This document shows, piece after piece, positions 15,743 to 25,373 of a stretch of 39,661 nucleotides of DNA (its first letter is position 1; every line of letters begins with the position of its first letter). The position numbers and the translations under genes were made by a program. The stretch spans positions 1-39,661 of the forward strand of contig JACRDA010000416.1 in the NCBI GenBank assembly GCA_016212965.1, in the 5' to 3' direction. The stretch comes from Myxococcales bacterium. GTDB lineage: Bacteria; Myxococcota_A; Polyangia; Polyangiales; Polyangiaceae. A model generated the notes under the pieces. It worked only from the letters and a program-made list of their open reading frames with translations, made no database searches and was not told where the DNA came from.

Positions 15743-17035
15743 ATGAAGGCACACAAGCTCGCTCGTCAGGGTCTCGTCGCGGGTCTCGTTCTCGTCGGCG
15801 CAGGAGGGCTCGGCGCTTGCCGGGAGGGAGACGCGCCCGCGCCGGGCGGCACCGAGGAGGCCGCGCTCGCCGGCGAGCCCGAGAGCGCCCCGGCCGACGC
15901 CGTCGCGCTCGAGCGCTTCCGTCGCACGCTCGAGCGTGGGGGCGACGCGCGCGCCGCGGTCGGCGGGCTCGAGGCCCTGCTCCAGAAGGGCACCCTCGCC
16001 CCGGCGGACGCGGACCTCGCCAAGCTGACGCTCGCCGCGGCCCACGCCGCGCTCGACGACAAGGAGCCCGCGGTCCTGCTCCTCGAGGAGCTGCTCGCGG
16101 CGCACGGCCACGACCGCCAGTGGGAGCCCGAGGAGGAGGCGAACCGCCTGCTCGCGGAGCTGCTCACCGGCAAGAGCCCGCCGTCGAGCTCGAACGCGGC
16201 GCGCGACACGGGCACCGTGGCGCCGTTCGCACGGGCCCTCGCGCGGCAGCTCGAGCTCGAGGAGCCGGGCGCTCGCAAGGACGCGCGGCCGACCCTGCAC
16301 ATGAACGCGCTCTTCTTCGGGGGCTCCGAGGAGGTCTCGACGCGACTCGGCACCTTCAACGTGATCGGCGCCGCGACCGAGCTCCGGCGCGAGAGCTGCT
16401 CGCTCTGTCCCGAAGGCGTCCGCAGCGACATCCACACCTCGCGCTCCGGCAGCTGGCTCGGCATCCCGCGCGCCCGGGCCGAGGCGGACCGGGCGCTCGT
16501 CGTCGTCTACACGGACCTCGAGCACAACCTCGTCCCGGCGCGCTACGAGGAGCTCTTGCCCGTGCCGATCGCGGACATCGAGCGCCGCCTCGCGGCGGGC
16601 GAAGGCGTCTACGCCGCACGGAAGCGCGCGGGCGCCCCACCGCTCGTGCTCGTCGCGGCGCCGCGCCGCGGTCAGCTCCCGGACGTCGAGGAGGCGCTCG
16701 CGCAGGAGACGGCGCTACCGCTCGCGCCGGTCGCCGTCGAGCTCACGCCGAACCTGCGCCCGGCCGAGATCCAGGAGTCGGTGCGGGGCGCGCGACCCGA
16801 GCAGGCGCGCTGCTACGAGGCCCTGCTCGCCCGCACGCCGGGTGCCGAGGGCCGCCTCACCGTGAGCTTCGCCATCGAGCACGGCAAGCCGCGCGAGGTC
16901 GAGGTCGCGACCGCCGGCACGGGCCTCGACGACGGCGCCTTCGTTGCGTGCATGAAGGGCGTCTTCGAGGGGCTCGCCTTCCCGGCGACCCCGAGCCGCA
17001 CGACGGTGAGCTACCCGATCGAGGTCAGCCCGTGA
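15743..17035 (+). CDS. Lipoprotein with AgmX/PglI-type C-terminal domain
   Basis: The 430-residue protein has a lipoprotein signal ending in lipobox GLGAC. A long alpha-helical Ala/Glu/Leu-rich region follows (about 50-190), perhaps TPR-like. A middle part has a CSLC pair (RESCSLCPEG). The last 95 residues (LRPAEIQESVRG, ARCYEALLAR, GRLTVSFAIEHGK, FVACMKGVFEGLAFP) match the C-terminal domain of AgmX/PglI proteins, which is related to the TonB C-terminal fold and is known from myxobacterial motility genes. I infer an envelope role but not motility itself. ATG 15743 is chosen for the signal peptide and for GGAGG nearby (within CGGAGGCAGTC). The gene lies 95 bases after the response regulator gene and overlaps the convergent radical SAM gene by 11 bases. 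Confidence 0.8.
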   Translation: MKAHKLARQGLVAGLVLVGAGGLGACREGDAPAPGGTEEAALAGEPESAPADAVALERFRRTLERGGDARAAVGGLEALLQKGTLAPADADLAKLTLAAAHAALDDKEPAVLLLEELLAAHGHDRQWEPEEEANRLLAELLTGKSPPSSSNAARDTGTVAPFARALARQLELEEPGARKDARPTLHMNALFFGGSEEVSTRLGTFNVIGAATELRRESCSLCPEGVRSDIHTSRSGSWLGIPRARAEADRALVVVYTDLEHNLVPARYEELLPVPIADIERRLAAGEGVYAARKRAGAPPLVLVAAPRRGQLPDVEEALAQETALPLAPVAVELTPNLRPAEIQESVRGARPEQARCYEALLARTPGAEGRLTVSFAIEHGKPREVEVATAGTGLDDGAFVACMKGVFEGLAFPATPSRTTVSYPIEVSP

Positions 17036-18140
17036 CCTCGACCGGCTTCGAGCCGTCCCAGCGCACCGCCGCGAGCATGCCGCAGGCCGCATGGCGCTCG
17101 GCGCCGCCCGAGTAGCGGCGGATGAACGGGATGCGGAGCGCGCTCAGGCGGTCGAGCAGCGCTCCGCGCTCGGCGTCGGTCGCGCGCCGCAGGCCGCCCT
17201 CGCGCGCGTCGTTCACGTCGATGAGGTTCAGGCACACGGGCACGCCGGCGAAGTGCTCGAGGATGCCCGCGACCTCGGCGGCATCGTGGTTCTCGCCGCC
17301 GATGAGGACCCAGCCGAGGGTGATGCGCTGGCCCGTCGCCCCGTGCCACGCGCGCAGCGCCGCCGCGAGCTCGGCGACGCTCGTCTGCGCGGCCACGGGC
17401 AGCAGGCGCAGGCGCCGCTCGGCCACGAGGCTCGTCACGGACACGATGAGCTTGTAGGGCTGCTTCTCGCGCGCCAGGCGCAGGATGCCCTGCACGAGCC
17501 CGACGGTCGAGATCGTGATGGCGCGACCCGCCACGTGCGCGCCGCACGGATGCGACAGCACGCGCGCCGCGCGGAGCACCTCGTCCGTGTTCTGCAAGGG
17601 CTCGCCCTGCCCCTGGAAGAGCGCGCCCGTCACGCGCCCCGGCGCCTCGTCGCGCACGGCGAGGAAGGACGCGACCATCTCCCAGGCCTCGAGGTTGCGC
17701 GCGAGCCCGAGCCGGCCCGTGGCGCAGAAGGCGCAGCGCATGGCGCAGCCGACCTGCGTCGAGAGGCACACCGAGAAGCGCCCCGGCTTGTGGAGCGGGA
17801 TGCGGACGGCCTCGAAGAAGAGCCCGTCCGGCGCGCGGAACAGGTACTTCACGAAGCCGTCGGCGGGATCGTGGACACGCTCGACGAGCGCGAGCCGCGC
17901 GTCGCGACACACGGCCTCGACGGCGGCGATCTTCTTGCGGCCGACGGGCTCCGGGCGCGGATCGTGCCCCGCGTGCGCGAAGCGGGCCGCGAGCAGGCGC
18001 CGTGCCTCGTCGGGGCGGAGCGCGATGCCGTGCGCGGCCGCGTGCGCCTCGAGCTCCTCGGGCACGAGCGACAGGAGGTGCACGAGCGACGGGCGGTGCG
18101 GGGCGCGGGGCGCCGCGGGCTCGGGGTCGGTCGGGCTCAC
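17025..18140 (-). CDS. RlmN/Cfr-family radical SAM methyltransferase
   Basis: In this 371-residue protein the radical SAM cluster motif is CAMRCAFC (C132, C136, C139). Seven residues before it is C125 in VCLSTQVGC, at the spacing of the second catalytic cysteine of E. coli RlmN. The C-terminal AACGML carries the cysteine that becomes methylated in the RlmN mechanism, and GQGEPLQN is the SAM-binding GEP motif. Both cysteines needed for the ping-pong methylation are therefore present. The expected reaction is methylation at C2 of an adenosine in 23S rRNA or tRNA. Several residues differ from usual RlmN (GQGEPL instead of GMGEPL), so a paralogue with another target is possible. I chose GTG 18140; extensions reach 18263 but look non-coding. 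Confidence 0.82.
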   Translation of the reverse strand: MSPTDPEPAAPRAPHRPSLVHLLSLVPEELEAHAAAHGIALRPDEARRLLAARFAHAGHDPRPEPVGRKKIAAVEAVCRDARLALVERVHDPADGFVKYLFRAPDGLFFEAVRIPLHKPGRFSVCLSTQVGCAMRCAFCATGRLGLARNLEAWEMVASFLAVRDEAPGRVTGALFQGQGEPLQNTDEVLRAARVLSHPCGAHVAGRAITISTVGLVQGILRLAREKQPYKLIVSVTSLVAERRLRLLPVAAQTSVAELAAALRAWHGATGQRITLGWVLIGGENHDAAEVAGILEHFAGVPVCLNLIDVNDAREGGLRRATDAERGALLDRLSALRIPFIRRYSGGAERHAACGMLAAVRWDGSKPVEVTG

Positions 18141-18289
18141 CGGGCTCGCGTAGCACGGGCGCAGGCGGCGCGGCAGGCGTGGCCCCCGGGCCCCACGCGC
18201 GCAACCGGGGACCGCCGCCGCGGTCGGGCCGCGCCGCGAGGGCGGCGCGCGGCGCGGCACCACGACGGCCGTGCTAAGCGTCGACCACC

Positions 18290-19843
18290 GTGACCCACCC
18301 CGCCCCGAGCGAGCGCGCGCGCATGCCGCGCCAGATTCCGTACATCATCGCGAGCGAGGGCTGCGAGCGCTTCAGCTTCTACGGGATGAGGAACATCCTC
18401 ACGCCCTTCCTCACGACGAGCCTCCTGCTCTACCTGCCCGCGGCCGAGCGCGAGGGCAGCGCCAAGGCGGTCTTCCACACCTTCGTCATCGGCGTGTATT
18501 TCTTCCCGCTGCTCGGCGGCTGGCTCGCCGATCGGTTCTTCGGGAAATACCGCACGATCCTGTGGTTCAGCCTGGTCTACTGCGCGGGACACGCCTGCCT
18601 CGCGCTCTTCGAGGACAACCGCACCGGCTTCTTCTTGGGCCTGTTCCTCATCGCGCTCGGCTCGGGCGGCATCAAGCCCGTGGTCGCGTCCTTCGTCGGG
18701 GACCAGTTCGACCAGCGGACCAAGCACCTGGCGAAGCTCGTGTTCGACGGGTTCTACTGGATCATCAACTTCGGCTCGTTCTTCGCGTCGCTCCTGATGC
18801 CGATCCTCCTGCGTGACCTCGGGCCGAGCGTCGCCTTCGGGGTCCCGGGCATCCTGATGTTCATCGCGACCGCCGTGCTGTGGCTCGGCCGCAAGCACTA
18901 CGTGATGCTGCCGCCGGCGCCACCGAATCCGCACTCCTTCGTGCGCGTCGCGCGGACGGCCCTCGGCGCGCGCCTGCCGGCCGGCGGTCGACCCGGGCTC
19001 GCGCTCGCGGTCCTCGGCGCCGTGCTCGGCGCGGGCGCGCTCGCACTCGCGCCGCTGCTCGGGCTCGTGCCGGCCTTCTGCCTCGCGCTCGTGCTCCTGC
19101 TCGCGCTCGCGGGCACGGGCACCGCTTTGCAGCTCGAGCGCGCCCGGGGCACGCACCCGGATGCCGCCGTCGACGGCGTCCGCGCCGTCCTGCGCGTGCT
19201 CATCATCTTCGCGCTGGTGACGCCGTTCTGGTCGCTCTTCGACCAGAAGGCGTCGACCTGGGTCCTGCAGGCGAACGTCATGGCGAAGCCCTCGTGGTTC
19301 GAGCCGGCGCAGATGCAGGCCCTGAACCCGGCGCTCGTGATGATCCTGATCCCCTTCAACAACCTCGTGCTCTACCCGGCGCTGCGCCGCGGGGGCTGGG
19401 AGCCGACGCCGCTGCGCAAGATGACGGCGGGCATCGCGCTGAGCGGCGCGGCGTGGATCGTGGTCGGGGCGCTGCAGCTCGTCATCGACGGCGGCAGCAC
19501 CATCGCCATCACCTGGCAGATCCTGCCCTACGCCCTCTTGACGCTGGGCGAGGTGCTCGTGTCCGCGACGGGCCTCGAGTTCGCCTACAGCCAGGCGCCG
19601 CTCGCGATGAAGGGCGTCATCATGAGCTTCTGGAACCTGTCGGTGACCTTCGGCAACCTGTGGGTGCTGCTCGTCAACGCGGGCGTCAAGAACGAGGCCG
19701 TGACGTCGGGCATCCAGGCGACCGGCGTCAGCGTCACCGCATTCCAGATGTTCTTCTTCGCCGGCTTCGCCTTCGCCGCGGCGGTCGCGTTCGGCTTCTA
19801 CGCGCGGCGCTACCGGAGCGCGGACCACTACCGGGCGGCCTAG
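18290..19843 (+). CDS. POT-family proton-coupled peptide transporter
   Basis: The 517-residue membrane protein begins with ASEGCERFSFYGMR, the E-x-x-E-R-F proton-coupling motif of helix 1. GGWLADRFFGKYRTI (PTR2 signature 1) and FDGFYWIINFGSFF (signature 2, F-Y-x-x-I-N-x-G) follow. About 12-14 hydrophobic helices can be seen, including a central pair (LGAVLGAGALALAPLLGLV) of the kind inserted between the two bundles in bacterial POT proteins. It imports di- or tripeptides with protons across the inner membrane. The start is GTG 18290 or ATG 18323; neither has a clear ribosome site. It diverges from the radical SAM gene with about 150 bases between, in which I see nothing more. Confidence 0.9.
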   Translation: MTHPAPSERARMPRQIPYIIASEGCERFSFYGMRNILTPFLTTSLLLYLPAAEREGSAKAVFHTFVIGVYFFPLLGGWLADRFFGKYRTILWFSLVYCAGHACLALFEDNRTGFFLGLFLIALGSGGIKPVVASFVGDQFDQRTKHLAKLVFDGFYWIINFGSFFASLLMPILLRDLGPSVAFGVPGILMFIATAVLWLGRKHYVMLPPAPPNPHSFVRVARTALGARLPAGGRPGLALAVLGAVLGAGALALAPLLGLVPAFCLALVLLLALAGTGTALQLERARGTHPDAAVDGVRAVLRVLIIFALVTPFWSLFDQKASTWVLQANVMAKPSWFEPAQMQALNPALVMILIPFNNLVLYPALRRGGWEPTPLRKMTAGIALSGAAWIVVGALQLVIDGGSTIAITWQILPYALLTLGEVLVSATGLEFAYSQAPLAMKGVIMSFWNLSVTFGNLWVLLVNAGVKNEAVTSGIQATGVSVTAFQMFFFAGFAFAAAVAFGFYARRYRSADHYRAA

Positions 19844-19865
19844 CCTGCCGGCGCCGCGGACGCGC

Positions 19866-22800
19866 TCACGGGCCCGCGAGGCGCCGGAGCTCCGCGAGCG
19901 CGGGCACGTCGGCGTCGAGGGTCGCCCAGGCGTCGAGCAGCTCGCGCGCGAGCTCCCGGGCGCGCGCTCGATCGCCGCGCTGGTCCGCGCGCTTGGCCTC
20001 CCGCAGGTGCTCGATGCCGTGGCCGCGCACGACGCGGGCGTCGATGCGGCGCAGGATGCGCTCGCGATCGATCTTCTCGGCGAGCGCGTCCTCCCCGGCC
20101 TGCGCGAGGAGCTCGACCGGCAGGAACCGAGCGTAGGAGGCGTCTGCCGCCACGGGCCGCCATGCCGCGATGGCCCCCGGGAGATCACCGTCGGCGAGGC
20201 GCCTCGCGCCCGCCAGGTAGGCGGTCTCGACCGGGTAGCGGAAGGGCCGGGAGCCTGCGGCGAAGGCACCGTCGACGATCTCGAGACAGCGTTTCATCTT
20301 CGGTCGACTCGCGCGCGCGCAGAGCTCGAGGTAGCCCACCAGGTTGCCGCTGCGCCCGAAGGGCTGGATCCGGCCCGGCTCCGTCGCGAAGCGATCCACC
20401 CAGAGGTCGGCGACCGCGCGCTCGCGCCCGATGACGAGCGCGATCTGCTGCATCCGGTGAACGAAGTAGATGTCGAAGCCCCAGGAGTCGGCCACCTCCT
20501 GGCGCGCCATCACGCGCTTGGCCTCCTCGAGGCCACGCGCCGGCAGGCCGTCGACCGCGTCCGACGCCATGCGCAGGTAGCTCGCCACGAGTTGCGGGCG
20601 GGCGCCGCGGGTCGAGAGCCCCGCAGCCAGGCGCCGGGCGTCCGAGCTTCGATCGAAGCGCAGCAGGCGCTGCCCGAGCTCGAGCGCAGCCTCGGCATCG
20701 TCGGGGTGCAGCTCGAAATCGCGCCGCGGCCAGCGCAGGTTGTCCTCGACCCCTTCGTCGGTCCGTCCGACCCGACGGAGCGAGCTCGTGTCGTGGGGGG
20801 CCCAGGCGGCCACGAAGCGTCCCGAGGCGTCGTACTCCGTCGGGCTCGGCATCGCCTCCATGAGATCCGTCAAGAAGTCGCAGTTCCAGGCGGCCTCCCA
20901 GGGGTGCTCGAGCGCGACCGCCCCACCGTAGGCCTTGTACGGCGTGTCGCCCACGTCGGCGAGGTCGAGCGCCTGAATGGCGCACGCGAGCACCAGGCGA
21001 CCGTCGGGGCTCGTCTCGCGCTCGAAGGCCGCCTGGAGCTCGGCGCGGGCCTGCGGGCCGTCCGGGACCGGCCGGCCGAGCACGCCATAGGCGACGACCG
21101 CCGTCGCGAGCGCGGCCGGGCTCGAGCGGTCGAGCGCGAAGGAGTCCGGGGCAGCGGTGCCGACGAGCAAGGAGCAGCTCGCCGCCTTCGCGTGGCGCAG
21201 GAGCGGCGGAAGATCGCTGCGCGCGAGGATGGCGGCGCACGACGTCGCCCAGTCCTTCGTGACGACCGCGCGATCGAGGGCCCAGCCGAGCTCGGGGCTC
21301 GTGACGAGCGTCGCGCGCTCCACGTCGGGCGACGTCCGCGCCGACACGGGGATCGCGCCGGCGTCGGCCAGCGCTTCGGTCGCGCGCTCGACCGCGTCGA
21401 TGAGCGCAGCCCCCTCGGCGTCCGCGCTGCCGACGACCTGGCCGTCGCGGGTCACGACCTCGAGATGCAGGCGGAAAGCGCTCGCCTCGGCGGCGACGAA
21501 GCCGTCGAGATGGACGGCCGCGCGGGCGCGCGCCGCGGCGAGCGCGCGCTCGCGCGCATCCGCGGCGCCGAAGGGGTCCGCGGGAAACCCTGCGCCGGGA
21601 GCGCGCGGGAAGTCGAGGAGCGCCGCGGGTGGCAGCACGCGCTCGTGACCGCCCCCGAGCAGCCACTGCGCGCGGCGACAGGCGATGGCCGATGCCGCGG
21701 CGCCGAGCCAGCCCGCCGGCTCCGTGACGCCGGATGCCCGGAGCACGGGACACGCGAGGACCGACCCCGGAGCATCGAGGGCGGTCACGGCGGCCCCCGC
21801 AGTCGCAGGCGCGGACGAGGCGCTCGGTGGGCCGTGGTCCTGTCCCCGCAGGATGGCCACGGTCGCCACGGCCGCCGCGGCCGCCGCGGCGCCGGCGACG
21901 AGCGCCACGAGCAGCCACGAGCGGCGCGACGCAGGTGGGCGGCGGAGCTCGTCGACGGGTGCCCGCGCCGGATCCACAGGCGGCGCCGGGCCACGCTCCG
22001 TCTTCGCCAGCGCGTCGAGCAAGGTCGGCGCGAGGGCGACCTCGCGCCGACCGTCCCCGAACGAATCGGACGGCGGCGCAGACAGGGCGCCCAGACGTGC
22101 GAAGCTCGCCGCGGCTTCTCCCGCCGATGCGAAACGGGCATCGGGGTCGGCGTGGCAAGCGCGCGCGAACCACGGGTCGAACCCCGCCGGCAGTCGGTGG
22201 CGGCTCGCGCCGGCGCACTCGCTCGCAGCGCGCCGCGGCCCGAGCGCCAGGCGCGCGAGCGTGGGGAGCAGCGCGCCCTCCGCCGCGAGCTCGACCTCGT
22301 GGTACGCGCGCCCGACGAGCAGCTTGAAGGCCACCTGCCCGAGCGCGTACACGTCGGCCCGAGCGCCGACCCGCGTGGCGCCGGTGAGCTGTTCGGGTGC
22401 CATGTAGAGCGGCGTCCCGACGCGGGTGTCCGCGCCGGCGATGTCGGCCGTGTCCACCTTCGCGACCCCGAAGTCGAGGATCTTCACGCACGGCGAGCCG
22501 TCGTCCCGCTGCGTCACGAACAGGTTCTCGGGCTTCAGATCGCGGTGGACGACGCCGGCCGCGTGGAGGCGATCGAGCGCCCGGCCGGTCTGGACGAGGA
22601 GCGTCGCGACCTCGGCCGCGTCGAGCGGACCGTCGGCCTCGACCGTTCGGCCGAGGTCGCGGCCGTCGAGGAGCTCCATCACGAGGAACGGCATGTCGGT
22701 CTCGGCGTCGATGCCGGCGTCGAGCACCTCGACGAGGTGATCGCTCTTCACCGCGGCGGCGATCCGGGCCTCGCGCTCGAAGCGCGCGCGGAACGCCGGG

Positions 22801-22964
22801 CTCGCCGCGACCTCGCCGTGCATCACCTTGAGTGCGCGCCGGCGCGAGGTGCGGTGATCGAGCACCTCGAGGACGACGCCCATCCCCCCCAGGCCGAGCG
22901 GGCGCAGCACCTCGTAACGCCGGGCGAAGATCCGCCCTGGCTCCAGCCCGCCGACGCCGTTCAT
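19866..22964 (-). CDS. Large membrane Ser/Thr protein kinase with helical C-terminal region
   Basis: The 1032-residue protein has a complete Hanks-type kinase domain at about 15-290: LGLGGMGVVLE, ALKVMHG, HRDLKPENLF, DFGVAK and MAPEQ. A transmembrane helix lies at about 349-373. The remaining roughly 650 residues are predicted outside the cytoplasm. The first part carries cysteines and mixed strands; the last 300 are Ala/Leu/Arg-rich helices with TPR-like spacing (AALELGQRLLRFDRSSDA, IAAWRPVAADASYARFLP). No known sensor domain is recognised. It diverges from the ABC exporter genes with 119 bases between, so it may regulate or sense the exporter; this is inferred from position only. Confidence 0.88.
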   Translation of the reverse strand: MNGVGGLEPGRIFARRYEVLRPLGLGGMGVVLEVLDHRTSRRRALKVMHGEVAASPAFRARFEREARIAAAVKSDHLVEVLDAGIDAETDMPFLVMELLDGRDLGRTVEADGPLDAAEVATLLVQTGRALDRLHAAGVVHRDLKPENLFVTQRDDGSPCVKILDFGVAKVDTADIAGADTRVGTPLYMAPEQLTGATRVGARADVYALGQVAFKLLVGRAYHEVELAAEGALLPTLARLALGPRRAASECAGASRHRLPAGFDPWFARACHADPDARFASAGEAAASFARLGALSAPPSDSFGDGRREVALAPTLLDALAKTERGPAPPVDPARAPVDELRRPPASRRSWLLVALVAGAAAAAAAVATVAILRGQDHGPPSASSAPATAGAAVTALDAPGSVLACPVLRASGVTEPAGWLGAAASAIACRRAQWLLGGGHERVLPPAALLDFPRAPGAGFPADPFGAADARERALAAARARAAVHLDGFVAAEASAFRLHLEVVTRDGQVVGSADAEGAALIDAVERATEALADAGAIPVSARTSPDVERATLVTSPELGWALDRAVVTKDWATSCAAILARSDLPPLLRHAKAASCSLLVGTAAPDSFALDRSSPAALATAVVAYGVLGRPVPDGPQARAELQAAFERETSPDGRLVLACAIQALDLADVGDTPYKAYGGAVALEHPWEAAWNCDFLTDLMEAMPSPTEYDASGRFVAAWAPHDTSSLRRVGRTDEGVEDNLRWPRRDFELHPDDAEAALELGQRLLRFDRSSDARRLAAGLSTRGARPQLVASYLRMASDAVDGLPARGLEEAKRVMARQEVADSWGFDIYFVHRMQQIALVIGRERAVADLWVDRFATEPGRIQPFGRSGNLVGYLELCARASRPKMKRCLEIVDGAFAAGSRPFRYPVETAYLAGARRLADGDLPGAIAAWRPVAADASYARFLPVELLAQAGEDALAEKIDRERILRRIDARVVRGHGIEHLREAKRADQRGDRARARELARELLDAWATLDADVPALAELRRLAGP

Positions 22965-23083
22965 GCACGGCTTGTAGCCGAGGGGGTCGCTCGGGTTAAG
23001 CTTGGAGCCATCGTCCGTGCGCGCCCGGCACCCGTGTCACCTCGCGCCGCAGTTCAAGGCCCAGCCATCCTTCAAGGAGTCCC

Positions 23084-24049
23084 ATGACGACAGCTGAGAC
23101 CGCTGCCCCTATTGCGCTCGAGGTCGAGGGGCTCGGCAAGCGCTTCGGCGAGCTCGCCGCCGTATCGGACCTCAGCCTCCAGGTCCGGCGGGGCGAGGTG
23201 TTCGGGTTCCTCGGACCCAACGGTGCCGGCAAGACCACCTCGATCAGCATGATGTGCGGCCTGTTGCGCCCCGACAGCGGGCGCGTGCTGGTCGGGGGCG
23301 AGCCCATCGACGCCCGCTCGCCCGAGGTGCGGGCGCGCGTCGGCGTATGCCCGCAGCGGGTGGTCGTGTGGCCGGAGCTCGGCTGCCTCGAGCAGCTCGT
23401 GTTCGTGGGCGAGATGTACGGGGTGCCGCGCGCCGTGGCACGGGAGCGCGGCGACGCCTTGCTCTCCGCCATGGGCCTCGCCGAGAAGCGCCGCGCGCGC
23501 GCCCGGACACTGTCGGGCGGCATGCAGCGCCGCCTGAACCTCGTGCTCGCGCTCGTGCACGAGCCCGAGATCGTGGTGCTCGACGAGCCCGAGGCCGGCC
23601 TCGATCCGCAGAGCCGCGTGCTCGTACGCGAGTACGTCCGCACCCTGGCTCGCTCGAAGACCGTGATCTTGACGACCCACAACATGGACGAGGCGGATCG
23701 GCTGGCCGACCGCGTCGCCATCGTCGATCACGGCAGACTCCTCGAGCTCGACACGCCCGACGCCCTGAAGCGCCAGGTCGGCGAGGGCGACGTGCTCGAG
23801 CTCACGCTCGCCGACGGGGAGGCCGCCGCGGTGACGCGGGCGCTCGACGCCGTGCGCGGCAACGTCGAGAGCGCGACCGCCGCCGGCTCGGTGCTCTACC
23901 TGCGCGCGCCCGCGATGGTCGAGCGCCTCGGCGCCGTGCTCGCGAAGCTCGCGGCCCACGGCTCGACCACGCTCGACGTGCGGCTCCGGCAGTCGACGCT
24001 CGAGGACGTGTTCATCGCCCTGACGGGAAGGGGGCTGCGGTCGTCATGA
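23084..24049 (+). CDS. ABC transporter ATPase of an ABC-2 type exporter
   Basis: The 321-residue ATPase has Walker A GPNGAGKTT, the Q-loop region VCPQR, signature LSGGMQRRLN, Walker B IVVLDEPEAGLD and the switch histidine in TTHNMDEADRLADR. The C-terminal extension after about 220 (DALKRQVGEGDVLELTL and on) is usual for DrrA/YhaQ-like exporters. AAGGAG at 23074-23079 is an excellent ribosome site. The stop overlaps the permease start in an ATGA. With the permease it forms a complete exporter if both work as homodimers. The substrate (drug, lipid, peptide or sodium) cannot be read from sequence. Confidence 0.93.
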   Translation: MTTAETAAPIALEVEGLGKRFGELAAVSDLSLQVRRGEVFGFLGPNGAGKTTSISMMCGLLRPDSGRVLVGGEPIDARSPEVRARVGVCPQRVVVWPELGCLEQLVFVGEMYGVPRAVARERGDALLSAMGLAEKRRARARTLSGGMQRRLNLVLALVHEPEIVVLDEPEAGLDPQSRVLVREYVRTLARSKTVILTTHNMDEADRLADRVAIVDHGRLLELDTPDALKRQVGEGDVLELTLADGEAAAVTRALDAVRGNVESATAAGSVLYLRAPAMVERLGAVLAKLAAHGSTTLDVRLRQSTLEDVFIALTGRGLRSS

Positions 24050-25209
24050 GAGCCCTGTCCGTGGTCCGGAAGACCCTGGTCGAGCAGCTGCGCGACCCGT
24101 GGAGCCTCGTGCTCGCGGTGAGCACGGCGCCCTTCTTCGTGGTCCTGTACTTCCTCATCACCGGGGGCGGCTCGACGACCTACCCGGTCATGGTGCTCGA
24201 CCACGACCGCCCGATCGCGCTCGCCGACGGCAGCGAGCTCGCCGCCGGTCGCGCCGTCGTCGCGGCGATGGCGGAGGTGAAGTACTCGAACGGCCAGCCG
24301 ATGCTGCGCGTCAGCGAGCCCGCGGATCGCGCCGCCGCCGACGCCGCGCTCCGCGACCGCGACGCCTCCGCGCTCGTGATCGTGCCCGCGGACTTCTCGG
24401 CGCGCCTGCTCGGTCGCGGCGCCGGCGACGCCCGCGCCGGGGTGACCTTCGTCGGGGATCTGTCGAACGCGAGCTACTCGATCGCCATGATGATGGGGCT
24501 GCTCGCCGTCGACGGCGTCGTCTCGCAAGCCGTGGGCGCCGAGGCGCCCTACCGGGTCGACGAGGAGGCGCTCGGCAGCTCCGGCGCACGCACGGAGTTC
24601 GAGAACTACGTGCCGGGCCTGCTCGTCATCTCCATCGTGCTGCTGCTCTTCACGGCCGCCATGGCCGTGGCGCGCGAGGTCGAGGCCGGGACGTTGAGCC
24701 GGCTCAAGCTCACGCGCATGTCGGCCTTCGACTTTCTCTTCGGTGTGAGCGCCGTGCAGTTCGCGATCGGCGTGCTCGGCATGCTCGCGACCTTCGGGGT
24801 CGCGGTCGCCCTCGGCTTCCGCAGCCAGGGCCCCATCGCCGCGGCGATCGTGGTCGGCTGCATGACGGCGCTCGGCGTCATCGGAGTCGGCCTCGTCGTG
24901 GCGTGCTTCGCGCGCACCGTCACGCGCGCGTTCCTCGCCGCGAACCTGCCCTTCATGCTCCTCATGTTCCTGTCGGGCGCCGTGTTCCCGCTGCCGAAGC
25001 CCGTGCTCTTCCGCACCGGGGCGCACGCGGTCGGGCTCTTCGACTTCCTGCCGCCGACGCACGCCGTCGTGGCCTTCAACAAGATCCTGTCGCTCGGCGC
25101 CTCCTTCGGCGACGTCGCCTGGGAGCTCGGCTGGCTCACGGCGCTCTCCGCCCTCTACTTCGCCGTGGGCGTGTGGCTCTTCCACCGCACGCACCTGCGC
25201 GCCACCTGA
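24046..25209 (+). CDS. ABC-2 type permease
   Basis: The 387-residue membrane protein has one N-terminal helix (SLVLAVSTAPFFVVLYFLI), a roughly 170-residue external domain, and then five or six C-terminal helices (ENYVPGLLVISIVLLLFTAA through YFAVGVWLFHRTH). This is the topology of ABC2_membrane_3 exporters of the YhgE/YhaP kind. The family element EVEAGTLSRLKLTRMS lies in the first cytoplasmic loop. It starts at ATG 24046, overlapping the ATPase stop by four bases, so the two subunits are translationally coupled. Confidence 0.9.
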   Translation: MRALSVVRKTLVEQLRDPWSLVLAVSTAPFFVVLYFLITGGGSTTYPVMVLDHDRPIALADGSELAAGRAVVAAMAEVKYSNGQPMLRVSEPADRAAADAALRDRDASALVIVPADFSARLLGRGAGDARAGVTFVGDLSNASYSIAMMMGLLAVDGVVSQAVGAEAPYRVDEEALGSSGARTEFENYVPGLLVISIVLLLFTAAMAVAREVEAGTLSRLKLTRMSAFDFLFGVSAVQFAIGVLGMLATFGVAVALGFRSQGPIAAAIVVGCMTALGVIGVGLVVACFARTVTRAFLAANLPFMLLMFLSGAVFPLPKPVLFRTGAHAVGLFDFLPPTHAVVAFNKILSLGASFGDVAWELGWLTALSALYFAVGVWLFHRTHLRAT

Positions 25210-25252
25210 GCGCCTGCCGCCCGTTTCCCTTACTCGTGGCGGCGGCCGCCCC

Positions 25253-25354
25253 ATCAACGCCTTCGTGCAGTACGAAGGCACGCTCGACAGGGCGCCGGCG
25301 AAGAAGGTGCTCCTCGCGTTCGGCACCTCGGGGGCCAAGCCGGCCTTCCCGTGA
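25253..25354 (+). pseudogene. Possible 3' remnant of a lost gene
   Basis: In the 164-base gap after the permease gene one frame reads INAFVQYEGTLDRAPAKKV and then LLAFGTSGAKPAFP before TGA at 25352-25354. All codons but one end in G or C, as in the real genes nearby, yet there is no start codon for this frame between the permease stop and 25253. It looks like the last 33 codons of a gene whose 5' part was deleted. The family is not recognised. Confidence 0.35.
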
Positions 25355-25373
25355 TGCGCGGGGACCGGCGCCG

